In this document: positions 1 to 6,069 of the stretch, in pieces | How the letters are laid out: every line of letters starts with the position of its first letter | Numbering within the stretch: the stretch's first letter is position 1 | NCBI GenBank assembly: GCA_964639525.1 | Contig: CAZXDS010000072.1 | Coordinates: forward strand, 1-15,144 | DNA: 15,144 bases | Direction of reading: 5' to 3' | Source: CAZXDS01 sp964639525 | Lineage (GTDB): Bacteria; Bacteroidota; Ignavibacteria; Ignavibacteriales; Melioribacteraceae | Program-made: the position numbers and the translations under genes | The notes under the pieces: generated by a model | Databases searched by the model: none | What the model saw: only the letters and a program-made list of their open reading frames with translations | What the model was told of the DNA's origin: nothing

Positions 1-133
1 TAGGTAGGTTACTTACATGTTACTCACCCGTGCGCCAGTTTACTCATCATTCGAAAACAATTTTCTCCTTGACTTGCATGTGTTAAGCACGCCGCCAGCG
101 TTCGTCCTGAGCCAGGATCGAACTCTCCGTTGT
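1..133 (-). rRNA. rrs: 16S ribosomal RNA, 5' end (partial)
   Basis: The reverse complement carries the universal 16S start: AGAGTTCGATCCTGGCTCAG (126 down to 107), then GACGAACGCTGGCGGC, then GTGCTTAACACATGCAAGTC and a GGCGCACGGGTGAGTAAC block. Only about the first 130 nt of a ~1,500-nt gene are present and the rest lies left of the window. The mature 5' end is placed about 7 nt before AGAGTTCGAT by analogy with E. coli, so it is good to a few bases. The first variable region is short. By eye the sequence suits the Bacteroidota/Chlorobiota/Ignavibacteriota group, with Ignavibacteriota preferred, but this was not tested by alignment. Confidence 0.97.
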
Positions 134-203
134 AAATAATTTACTTTTAAAATTGACGTAATCAAATTTGCATTACTAAAGTCTTTCTTATTTCTTCACT
201 CTT

Positions 204-212
204 TCAAAGAAC
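204..212 (-). promoter_or_regulatory. boxA-like antitermination signal in rrn leader
   Basis: On the minus strand the leader reads GTTCTTTGA, close to the boxA core of rRNA leaders, where NusB/NusE bind to make RNA polymerase resistant to Rho. It lies about 70 nt before the 16S start and just after a leader hairpin, which is the expected place. The function is inferred from motif and position. Confidence 0.6.
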
Positions 213-214
213 TT

Positions 215-233
215 GTCCCAAAAAAATTGGGAC
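215..233 (-). other. Perfect hairpin at the 5' end of the rrn leader
   Basis: GTCCCAA (215-221) and TTGGGAC (227-233) form a perfect 7-bp stem with a 5-nt loop. Given the promoter at 238-266, transcription should begin within a few bases of the stem, so the rRNA precursor would start with this hairpin, followed at once by boxA. It may protect the 5' end or act in antitermination; neither is shown by the sequence alone. Confidence 0.55.
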
Positions 234-235
234 TT

Positions 236-266
236 CAAACATAAAGTATCTTTTTTATTTTGTCAA
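236..266 (-). promoter_or_regulatory. rrn promoter (TTGACA, 17 bp, TATGTTTG)
   Basis: On the minus strand TTGACA (266-261) is followed after 17 bp by TATGTT (243-238). The -10 part also reads TATGTTTG (243-236), a full match to the Bacteroidota-type TAnnTTTG element. It stands about 100 nt upstream of the 16S gene and points toward it. A perfect -35 and optimal spacing fit a strong rRNA promoter. No second promoter of this quality was seen further upstream. Confidence 0.75.
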
Positions 267-801
267 TAGCAAAACAAAAAATATTCTTTCATCGTTTTCA
301 ATAAATATTTTCATAAGAACTTAATCATAAAAATCACATCATTAAAATTACGGTTAAATTAATTAATATGCAAATAATTTTATAATATTAATTGTGATTT
401 TTTTAATTCTTGATTTATTCGTTAATTAACCGCCTTAATCTCAATTTTACTGATGGTTGTTTAAATTTTTTCCTTAGTACATTATCATCTAAATAAATCT
501 CCATAAATTGCAAGGCAAATTTAATAATTATTTTCAATTTTTTACTAAATTTTTTTAAATAATTATTTTGAAGTCAATTGTATTTTTATTTTTTCTTGGT
601 TATTTTGAACATATACTTATTTATATAGTTAGAATATAGAATGTAAGCTAGCTTACATTTTGCTAAGGTCATTACTTTAGTACTGTTTTTTACTTATTCT
701 TTGTTTTATATTTAAGGAACAATTATTCAACAATTATCTTTTGGAGGAAAATCATAAGCTCATTTTTACATTTAAATTAAAACTCTTTTGTAAAATAATG
801 T
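267..801. other. A/T-rich intergenic region between rrn and the first plus-strand gene
   Basis: About 530 bp of very A/T-rich DNA separate the divergent rrn promoter from the small gene at 813. Apart from the 20-bp palindrome at 640-659 and a possible 29-codon minus-strand ORF (415-504), I see no RNA gene, terminator or clear coding sequence. Weak promoter-like words (TTGAAC at 605, TAGAAT at 630) lie just left of the palindrome and could drive the 813 gene, but the 19-bp spacing is poor. Confidence 0.5.
640..659. promoter_or_regulatory. Perfect 20-bp palindrome, candidate operator
   Basis: AATGTAAGCT is followed immediately by its exact reverse complement AGCTTACATT, with no spacer. The core TGTAA-N6-TTACA has the geometry of sites bound by dimeric helix-turn-helix regulators such as the CRP/FNR family. 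It lies 150-170 bp before the gene at 813 and 370 bp upstream of the rrn promoter. The regulator is unknown and is not encoded in the window. Confidence 0.4.
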
Positions 802-812
802 AGGAGGTTATG

Positions 813-1064
813 ATGAGTACCACCGTCTCTAATCGAAGTAGCTATAATCCATTGTCGGATTTAATCAATGATGAAACTTTTTCACTTCTAAAAAACCGTG
901 GTCTGATTAATGAAAAGTCCGTTCGCGATTATGAAATTCGCAATAAGTTTTTGAAATTACGTAATAGTAAAATTAGTGCTACAGAAGCAATATCCAGCTT
1001 AAGAGATGATTACCCATATTTGCAATATGATACTCTGAGAAAGATTGTTTATCAAATAAAATAA
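813..1064 (+). CDS. Small protein of unknown function, possibly helix-turn-helix
   Basis: An 83-residue soluble, mostly charged protein with no signal peptide or membrane segment. I do not recognise the family. The start at 813 is preferred over the ATG at 810 because a strong AGGAGG (802-807) lies 5 bp before 813 but only 2 bp before 810; such a clear ribosome site is rare in this window. The C-terminal half (residues ~40-83, containing KISATEAISSLRDDYP and YDTLRKIVYQIK) looks all-helical and resembles a recognition-type HTH in which a sequence-reading helix follows a short turn, so DNA binding is a guess. It stands alone: the 535-bp upstream region holds a palindrome, and a separate promoter begins 11 bp after its stop codon. 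Confidence 0.7.
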   Translation: MSTTVSNRSSYNPLSDLINDETFSLLKNRGLINEKSVRDYEIRNKFLKLRNSKISATEAISSLRDDYPYLQYDTLRKIVYQIK

Positions 1065-1075
1065 TTTTTATTCAC

Positions 1076-1104
1076 TTGACAAACTAAAATACATCATATA
1101 TATT
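1076..1104 (+). promoter_or_regulatory. Sigma-70-like promoter (TTGACA, 17 bp, TATATT)
   Basis: TTGACA (1076-1081) and TATATT (1099-1104) are separated by exactly 17 bp. Transcription would begin near G1111. It faces a two-hairpin leader with a terminator and then the gene cluster at 1209-2895. Confidence 0.6.
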
Positions 1105-1110
1105 TTATAT

Positions 1111-1183
1111 GTTCTTTCGAGAATCTTTTTTTTCTCGGATGATTTCCAGCCCAGTGTTTCCCCCCATCACTGGGCTTTTTGTT
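1111..1183 (+). ncRNA. Candidate small RNA or attenuated leader, ~70 nt
   Basis: The segment between the promoter at 1076-1104 and the terminator at 1148-1183 is about 70 nt and has no ORF. It begins GTTCTTTCGAG, whose first seven bases match the boxA core. A first hairpin pairs TTCGAGAA (1116-1123) with TTCTCGGA (1132-1139), with one G-U pair and an 8-nt U-rich loop. The second hairpin is the terminator, whose loop exposes six C residues. Either this is a free-standing small RNA, or it is the leader of the 1209-2895 cluster with a transcription attenuator. I recognise no known RNA family. Confidence 0.45.
1148..1183 (+). terminator. Rho-independent terminator
   Basis: AGCCCAGTG (1148-1156) and CACTGGGCT (1168-1176) form a perfect 9-bp stem with an 11-nt loop containing CCCCCC, followed by TTTTT and GTT. 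It ends 26 bp before the ATG at 1209, so it terminates the upstream RNA or attenuates the downstream genes. Confidence 0.85.
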
Positions 1184-1208
1184 AAATAGTAATATTGGAA
1201 TAAAAATT

Positions 1209-1472
1209 ATGACAAAAGTTAAAAAGAAAGTTAGAACGACAAACAATCCGGTAGGTTCACCATTTAAAAACTATTGGAATAAAACCAACTATATTATTTT
1301 TGGAATCGGTTTAGCACTGCTTTTATTAGGAAATTTTTTAATGACAAGAGGTCCTTGGGATAATCCTTTATCTCTAACCGTTTCCCCAATTATTTTGGTT
1401 ATAGCTTATCTTGTTGTTATTCCTTTCTCAATTTTTTATAAGAAGAAACGTCCCTCGGATGTGAGCGAATAA
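1209..1472 (+). CDS. Small two-TM membrane protein, DUF3098-like
   Basis: An 87-residue protein with a basic N-terminus (MTKVKKKVR), an FKNYWNKTNYIIFGIG segment, a first membrane helix (~residues 28-44), a short loop with LMTRGPWDNP, and a second helix (~58-77) ending in a basic tail (FYKKKRPSDVSE). The pattern (aromatic-rich N-terminus, LLLLGNFLM turn, SPIILVIAYLVVIP second helix) resembles the DUF3098 family of small Bacteroidota membrane proteins of unknown function; this is from memory. A longer start at 1179 would lie inside the terminator and is rejected. No strong Shine-Dalgarno is seen. Its stop codon touches the ATG of the EutN-like gene, so the two are probably translationally coupled. 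Confidence 0.7.
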   Translation: MTKVKKKVRTTNNPVGSPFKNYWNKTNYIIFGIGLALLLLGNFLMTRGPWDNPLSLTVSPIILVIAYLVVIPFSIFYKKKRPSDVSE

Positions 1473-1751
1473 ATGTTTCTTGGTAAAATTAGAGGCAATG
1501 TAGTTTCTACAATTAAAGACAAGCAGCTTAAGGGACACAAATTACTAATTGTTCGTAAAATTAATTTGACCGGAGAATTTACAGAACATGATGATATTAT
1601 TGCCCTTGATTTAATTGATGCAGGAATAGGTGATACTGTTCTTGTTGTTAAAGAGGGTTCCGCAGTAAAACAAATTTTAGGACACGATAAAGCACCCGTA
1701 AATACTATTATTGTTGCCATAGTTGATGATTTGGATGTCCACGAAAGTTAA
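1473..1751 (+). CDS. EutN/CcmL-family microcompartment vertex protein
   Basis: A 92-residue protein that matches the EutN/CcmL/CsoS4 family over its full length: FLGKIRGNVVSTIKD at the N-terminus, KLLIVRKI, DLIDAGIGDTVLVVKEGSA in the middle and VNTIIVAIVDDLDV at the C-terminus. Members form pentamers that cap the vertices of bacterial microcompartment shells. The ATG directly follows the stop of the preceding gene, and dprA starts 16 bp downstream. No hexameric shell protein (BMC-T or BMC-H) or encapsulated enzyme operon lies beside it, which is unusual: it is either an orphan with another role or supplies vertices for a shell encoded elsewhere. A class II aldolase, an enzyme type found in fucose/rhamnose microcompartments, lies ~4 kb away on the other strand, but the link is weak. 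Confidence 0.9.
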   Translation: MFLGKIRGNVVSTIKDKQLKGHKLLIVRKINLTGEFTEHDDIIALDLIDAGIGDTVLVVKEGSAVKQILGHDKAPVNTIIVAIVDDLDVHES

Positions 1752-1767
1752 ATTTTGAGTTTTCACT

Positions 1768-2895
1768 TTGGAAGAATTACAAAAAGATAAACTTGCAAAA
1801 ATTAAATGTCTTCTTGCTACTGAAGGAATCGGACCATCAAAAATTTATAACCTTATTGCAAAATTTAAAAAATTGGATCTTATTTTTTCTGCCAAACTAA
1901 ATGAAATAATCTCTATTGGCAACTTGAATTCCACACTCGCAAAAAAAATTTACAACAATATTCTGCGACTTGAACAATTTTATAATTCTACTGAAAAAGA
2001 AATCGACGGTCTTGAAAATATTGGAGCCGATATGTATTCGTTTTGGGATAAGCAATATCCCGAATTATTAAAAAAGATTTACACTCCACCGATTATCTTG
2101 TATCAACTTGGAGAATTAATTGAAGCTGACAAAAATGCGATTGCAATTGTCGGCACGAGAAAATCAACCAATTACGGTAAACTGCAAACCGAAAGATTTG
2201 CAAAGGAACTTGTTGAACAACGTATAACTATTGTAAGCGGAATGGCAAGAGGAATTGATACTTACGCACAAAGTGCCGCCCTAAAATATAATGGCAGAAC
2301 AATTGCAGTAGTCGGTTCAGGGCTTGATGTAATCTATCCTGCAGAGAATAAAAATCTCTTTAAGAAAATTCACTCCGAACAACGCGGGGCTATAATTTCT
2401 GAATACCCACTCGGCACAAAACCCGATGCGGTAAACTTCCCAAAACGCAACAGAATTATTTCCGGACTTTCACTCGGTGTTCTTGTCGTTGAAACAAGGA
2501 TAAACGGCGGGGCAATGCAGACTGTAAATTTCGGCATTGATCAGAATAGAGAAATATTTGCCATACCGGGAAATCTAACTATTCCACAAAGCGAAGGAAC
2601 TAATTACATCATTCGTAAAAATATGGCTAAATTAGTTCAGAAATCTGATGACATACTTGAAGAACTTCAATTAAGAATTAAACCCATTTTAGGAAAAACC
2701 ATTCCCAAAAAAATTGAAGGATTATCTCTGTTCGAACAAAAATTATTAGATGCATTAAGCGGAGAACCAATTCACATAGATGCTCTTGCAAAAAAAAATA
2801 ATATGAGCGTTAGCGAGTGCCTCGTAAATTTATTGACTCTGGAATTCAAGGGCATTGTAAAACAATTCCCAGGTAAAACATTTGCAAGAATTTAA
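1768..2895 (+). CDS. dprA: DNA-processing protein DprA (Smf)
   Basis: DprA binds incoming single-stranded DNA during natural transformation and loads RecA onto it. The 375-residue protein has an N-terminal helix-hairpin-helix-like part (ATEGIGPSKIYNLI, ~17-30), a Rossmann-type core with VGTRKST (128-134), SGMARGID (157-164), VGSGLDVIYPAEN (182-194), FPKRNRIISGLS (224-235) and REIFAIPG (261-268), and a C-terminal winged-helix domain (~318-372). Its length is normal. The start is TTG, because an in-frame TGA lies at 1756-1758 and the next ATG falls far inside the fold. It closes the small plus-strand cluster and converges with rarA, with only 13 bp between stop codons and no visible terminator. 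Having dprA does not by itself prove competence. Confidence 0.96.
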   Translation: MEELQKDKLAKIKCLLATEGIGPSKIYNLIAKFKKLDLIFSAKLNEIISIGNLNSTLAKKIYNNILRLEQFYNSTEKEIDGLENIGADMYSFWDKQYPELLKKIYTPPIILYQLGELIEADKNAIAIVGTRKSTNYGKLQTERFAKELVEQRITIVSGMARGIDTYAQSAALKYNGRTIAVVGSGLDVIYPAENKNLFKKIHSEQRGAIISEYPLGTKPDAVNFPKRNRIISGLSLGVLVVETRINGGAMQTVNFGIDQNREIFAIPGNLTIPQSEGTNYIIRKNMAKLVQKSDDILEELQLRIKPILGKTIPKKIEGLSLFEQKLLDALSGEPIHIDALAKKNNMSVSECLVNLLTLEFKGIVKQFPGKTFARI

Positions 2896-2908
2896 TTTTT
2901 GAAGTCTT

Positions 2909-4207
2909 TCAATATTTTTTCAACTTTTTCCAAAGAAATTTCAGCCTTTCAAGAATATTTCTTTCCTGTCCATTATTGGTCGGGAAATAATATTGTTTCC
3001 CTTTTAATTCCTTTGGGAAATAATTCCCTTCAATAAAATTGTTTTCAAAATCGTGAGGATACTTGTAGCCTTCACCGTAATTTAATTGCTTCATTAACTT
3101 TGTCGGTGCATTTCTGAGATGAAGCGGAACGGAATAATCCGGCAAATTTTTAACATCCATTTCAGCCTTTTTAATCGCCGCATATGAAGCATTACTTTTG
3201 GGCGCTGAAGCAAGATACGTTACGCACTGTGATAAAATAATTCGTGCTTCGGGCAAACCGATTTTCTGCACAGCGGCAAATGTTGTCTCAGCTAAAACCA
3301 CAGCATTCGGCGAAGCATTTCCAACATCCTCCGAAGCAAGAATGAGAAGCCGACGTGCAATGAATGTCGGATCTTCACCACCGGCAAGTATTCTCGCTAA
3401 CCAGTAAACGGAAGCATCGGGATCACTACCGCGAATACTTTTTATTAAAGCCGAAATCAAATTATAATGCTCTTCCCCGCTTTTATCGTAAGTAGTATTT
3501 TTCTGTTGAACAACATTTTCCAATATCTCTTTTGTAATGCTAATTTTTTCTTGTTCAAGTTCAGAAATTACAGCAGCTTCAAATATATTCAACAAATTGC
3601 GGGCATCACCGCCGGAAATATAAAAAAGGAAATCACGGTCAATTTCAATAATACTCTGTTGTGAAATAAAACTATCTTTTTCGATTGCCAAATTTAAGAT
3701 ATCATTAAAATTTTCTTTTGACAGTTCTTCGAGCACATAAATTCTCATTCGTGAACGTAATGCGGGAATAACCTCGAAAGACGGATTTTCAGTTGTGGCA
3801 CCAATTAAAATAATTTCACCGTTTTCCACCGAAGATAAAAGTGCGTCCTGCTGAGCCTTGTTAAATCTATGTATTTCATCTATGAAAAGAATTGTCCTTT
3901 TGTTGAACTGCAAATTTTGTTTTGCCAATTCAATAATTTTCCTAACATCTTTAACACCCGAAGAAACCGCATTTATCTGAAAAAATTCCGAATCTGTTTT
4001 TAAAGAAATTATTTTGGCAATTGTTGTTTTACCGGTACCGGGAGGTCCCCACATTAAAAATGAGCTGATAATTTTAGACCCAATCATTTTCCTAATTGGT
4101 CCGTTTTTGCCAAGTAAATGATTTTGTCCTTTAAATTCCTCTAATGAAGTTGGTCTAACTCTTTCTGCTAACGGTTTTAATGGAATTTCTATTTTCTTTT
4201 CGGACAT
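2909..4207 (-). CDS. rarA: Replication-associated recombination protein A (AAA+ ATPase)
   Basis: RarA (MgsA; WRNIP1 in eukaryotes) is a cytosolic AAA+ ATPase related to clamp loaders that acts at stalled replication forks. The 432-residue protein has Walker A GPPGTGKTT (54-62), Walker B ILFIDE (106-111) followed by IHRFNKAQQDALL, sensor-1 GATTEN (136-141) and an arginine-finger RSR (151-153), then a helical C-terminal oligomerisation domain with LARILAGGEDPTFIARRL and SEDVGNASPNA. The length is typical. The C-terminus is an unusual basic tail (KFLWKKLKKY). It is the last gene of the long minus-strand run, 74 bp after ftsB. No clear ribosome site precedes its ATG. Confidence 0.97.
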   Translation of the reverse strand: MSEKKIEIPLKPLAERVRPTSLEEFKGQNHLLGKNGPIRKMIGSKIISSFLMWGPPGTGKTTIAKIISLKTDSEFFQINAVSSGVKDVRKIIELAKQNLQFNKRTILFIDEIHRFNKAQQDALLSSVENGEIILIGATTENPSFEVIPALRSRMRIYVLEELSKENFNDILNLAIEKDSFISQQSIIEIDRDFLFYISGGDARNLLNIFEAAVISELEQEKISITKEILENVVQQKNTTYDKSGEEHYNLISALIKSIRGSDPDASVYWLARILAGGEDPTFIARRLLILASEDVGNASPNAVVLAETTFAAVQKIGLPEARIILSQCVTYLASAPKSNASYAAIKKAEMDVKNLPDYSVPLHLRNAPTKLMKQLNYGEGYKYPHDFENNFIEGNYFPKELKGKQYYFPTNNGQERNILERLKFLWKKLKKY

Positions 4208-4281
4208 ATATTATCGGTTAATATTTTTCTGTCTATGATTCATTAAATTAAAATGGATATGATATTTCTATTAAAGTTAAT

Positions 4282-4575
4282 TTATTTTACCCTTTTGAAT
4301 ACAAATGCTTTTTCATTTTTATTAAGCATATCATATCTTTCGCGGGCAACTTGTTCTTTTTTTACACTACTGTTTTTTAAGGAATCAATTGTCCGTTTCA
4401 TTTTATAAATTTTTATTTCTGCTGATTTTTTTTCATTAACAAGATTATTGTATTTCCCTTTTAATTCAAGATATTTCAAAACTCCGCTTTTATTAAAAAA
4501 AAGGAATGCAAACATACTGCAGATGAGCAGAATAAAAACAATTTTTACAACAATATTATTTTTTTTCTCAGCCAT
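4282..4575 (-). CDS. FtsB/DivIC-like septum formation initiator
   Basis: A 97-residue bitopic membrane protein with a short basic cytoplasmic N-terminus (MAEKKNN), one membrane helix (~residues 9-27, VVKIVFILLICSMFAFLFF), then a periplasmic coiled coil (~34-70, YLELKGKYNNLVNEKKSAEI) and a conserved-looking ARERYDMLNKNEKAFVF end. This architecture and the ERY..L..NE.AF.F terminal motif are those of FtsB/DivIC, which joins FtsL and FtsQ/DivIB to activate septal peptidoglycan synthesis. The ATG overlaps the end of ddl by 8 bp, so translation is probably coupled, and a cell-wall enzyme next door fits the role. The family diverges fast, so the assignment rests on architecture and context. Confidence 0.85.
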   Translation of the reverse strand: MAEKKNNIVVKIVFILLICSMFAFLFFNKSGVLKYLELKGKYNNLVNEKKSAEIKIYKMKRTIDSLKNSSVKKEQVARERYDMLNKNEKAFVFKRVK

Positions 4576-5401
4576 TTTTCAATGATAATTCCACAATTTG
4601 ATTAATTAATTTATCGAAGTTAATTCCTACGGCATCAGCCATTTTAGGCAGCAAACTATGACTTGTCATTCCCGGCAGATTATTTACTTCCAAGCAGTAA
4701 CATTTATTGGTATTTGACAATCGAAAATCTACCCTACCGTAAACTTCGCATCCAACAGCTTTATATGCCGATAATGCCTGCGACTGTAAATTTAATGCGG
4801 CATCCTCCGGTATTTCGGCAGGTACTATATAATTGCTTAAACCGTCAGTATATTTACTATCATAATCATACAATCCACTTTTGGGTTTTATTTCCAATAC
4901 GGGAAAAACAGAGGCGCCAAGTATGCCGACAGTTACTTCCCTTCCTTCGATATACTTTTCTATTAAAATAGAATTTGAATATTTTTCTGCTTCTGCAACA
5001 GCATTTTTAACTTCTGATGACTTACTGCAAATCGTCATTCCTATGGAAGAGCCGGAATCGTTTGATTTTATTACGCATGGAAAGCCAATCAATTTATCTA
5101 TTTTGTAGATAATTTTTTCTAAACTGTAATCCCCTGCTTTAATAACTATCCATTTTGGAGTTGATACTTTTGAATGCATAAACATCTTTTTTGATTTGAT
5201 TTTATCCATCGCAAGTGCGCTTGCCAAAACTTTTGAACCTGTATATTTTAAGCATCTTAATTCAAGCAAAGACTGAATAATTCCATCCTCGCCATATTTC
5301 CCGTGAAGTGCAATAAACACAAGATCAGTATTGTTAAATAATTCAGAATTAATTGCTTCAAAAATATTTCGGTTTGAAATTTCAGAAAAATCCTTTTTGC
5401 T
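4568..5401 (-). CDS. ddl: D-alanine--D-alanine ligase (N-terminus lost in gap)
   Basis: Ddl joins two D-alanines using ATP to make the terminal dipeptide of peptidoglycan precursors. The ATP-grasp signatures are all present: VFIALHGKYGEDGIIQSLLE, YTGSKVLASALAMDK, CVIKSNDSGSSIGM, LIEKYIEGREVTVGIL, the omega-loop region DYDSKYTDG, and GRVDFRLSNTN with CLEVNNLPGMTSHSLLP. The apparent start at 5320 is a GTG inside the conserved VFIALHG block. The frame stays open upstream for 27 more codons to the N run, so the true start is lost. Compared with known Ddl proteins about 30-55 N-terminal residues are missing. The last 8 bp overlap the ftsB-like gene. The enzyme appears intact except for the assembly gap. 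Confidence 0.95.
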   Translation of the reverse strand, partial: SKKDFSEISNRNIFEAINSELFNNTDLVFIALHGKYGEDGIIQSLLELRCLKYTGSKVLASALAMDKIKSKKMFMHSKVSTPKWIVIKAGDYSLEKIIYKIDKLIGFPCVIKSNDSGSSIGMTICSKSSEVKNAVAEAEKYSNSILIEKYIEGREVTVGILGASVFPVLEIKPKSGLYDYDSKYTDGLSNYIVPAEIPEDAALNLQSQALSAYKAVGCEVYGRVDFRLSNTNKCYCLEVNNLPGMTSHSLLPKMADAVGINFDKLINQIVELSLKNG

Positions 5402-5501
5402 NNNNNNNNNNNNNNNNNNNNNNNNNNNNNNNNNNNNNNNNNNNNNNNNNNNNNNNNNNNNNNNNNNNNNNNNNNNNNNNNNNNNNNNNNNNNNNNNNNN
5501 N
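5402..5501. other. Assembly gap, 100 N
   Basis: Exactly 100 N, the conventional placeholder for a scaffold gap of unknown size. It removes the 3' end of the aldolase gene and the 5' end of ddl. The residues these two families should still have (about 20-30 for the aldolase and 30-55 for Ddl) would need roughly 150 nt or more, so the true gap is probably longer than drawn. Any continuous ORF across it is an artefact. Confidence 0.98.
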
Positions 5502-6069
5502 TTTCACGTCCGAAAGTTCGTGCAGCAAATAATGTTTTTGCCGAATGTTCCAGAACTTCCATTCTGTAATAAGCGCCTTTTAAGTCATCGCCAAAAGTAA
5601 CCGCACCGTGATTTTCCAACAGCATTGCCCAAGCAAAATCAATATACGGCAGCATTGAATCGGGAAGTTCATCTGTTGACGGTGTTGCATATTTGCAAAA
5701 CGGAACTTTGCCGAGACCAAGTACTACTTCAGGGAAAACCGGTCTTGTCATTCCTTCTCCGGCGGTGGCAAGTGCAGTTGCATAAACCGGATGACAGTGA
5801 ACCACGGAATTGACTTCATTCCGGTGTTTGTAAGCAAGTAAATGAATTTTTGCTTCGGTTGAAACTTTACCGATTCCCGAAATCAGATTTCCGTCATAAT
5901 CAATTTCGAGCAAATCATCTTCAATCAATTCGCCTTTACATTTTGCCGAAGGCGTAATAAGTATTCGCCTGTCGTCTAACCTTACAGACAAGTTGCCGGA
6001 ATAAGCAGCAACAAATTCTTTTTCATAAACTTTATGGCAAATTTCTATGAATTCTTTTTTTGAGCACAT
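5502..6069 (-). CDS. Class II aldolase, FucA-like (C-terminus lost in gap)
   Basis: The 189 visible residues form most of a zinc-dependent class II aldolase/adducin domain of the L-fuculose-1-phosphate aldolase type. Visible signatures are YSGNLSVR (23-30) and ILITPSAKCKG for phosphate binding, a catalytic-type glutamate in STEAKIH (E72), zinc ligands H91 and H93 in VVHCHP, and the third ligand H154 in LENHGAV. FucA has about 215 residues, so 20-30 are missing in the gap. Substrate is not deducible: the family also includes ribulose-5-phosphate epimerases and methylthioribulose-phosphate dehydratase. The gene overlaps the upstream oxidoreductase by 25 bp, so they are probably co-translated and may act in the same sugar pathway. 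Confidence 0.9.

Noticed and set aside
743..780. Shine-Dalgarno-like GGAGG followed by a nine-codon frame (ATC ATA ... TAA)
   Set aside because: No ATG, GTG or TTG start lies at a suitable distance, so I cannot support a leader peptide.
1179..1208. Upstream start for the small membrane protein
   Set aside because: It would begin inside the terminator T run and add a non-conserved stretch; the ATG at 1209 gives a normal basic N-terminus.
3198..3407. Plus-strand frame inside rarA
   Set aside because: It is a shadow of rarA, which carries complete AAA+ motifs on the other strand. The same applies to opposite-strand frames within ddl, the oxidoreductase, metF, the acylase, the channel, the lipoprotein, the EutN-like gene and kdsB.
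4568..5320. ddl starting at the GTG at 5320
   Set aside because: The GTG encodes the Val of the conserved VFIALHG block and the frame remains open upstream to the gap, so this is not the true start.
5257..6069. A continuous 270-residue reading frame spanning the aldolase, the N run and part of ddl
   Set aside because: The part after the N run is out of frame with ddl and has no aldolase-like sequence. It is an artefact of an arbitrary gap length.
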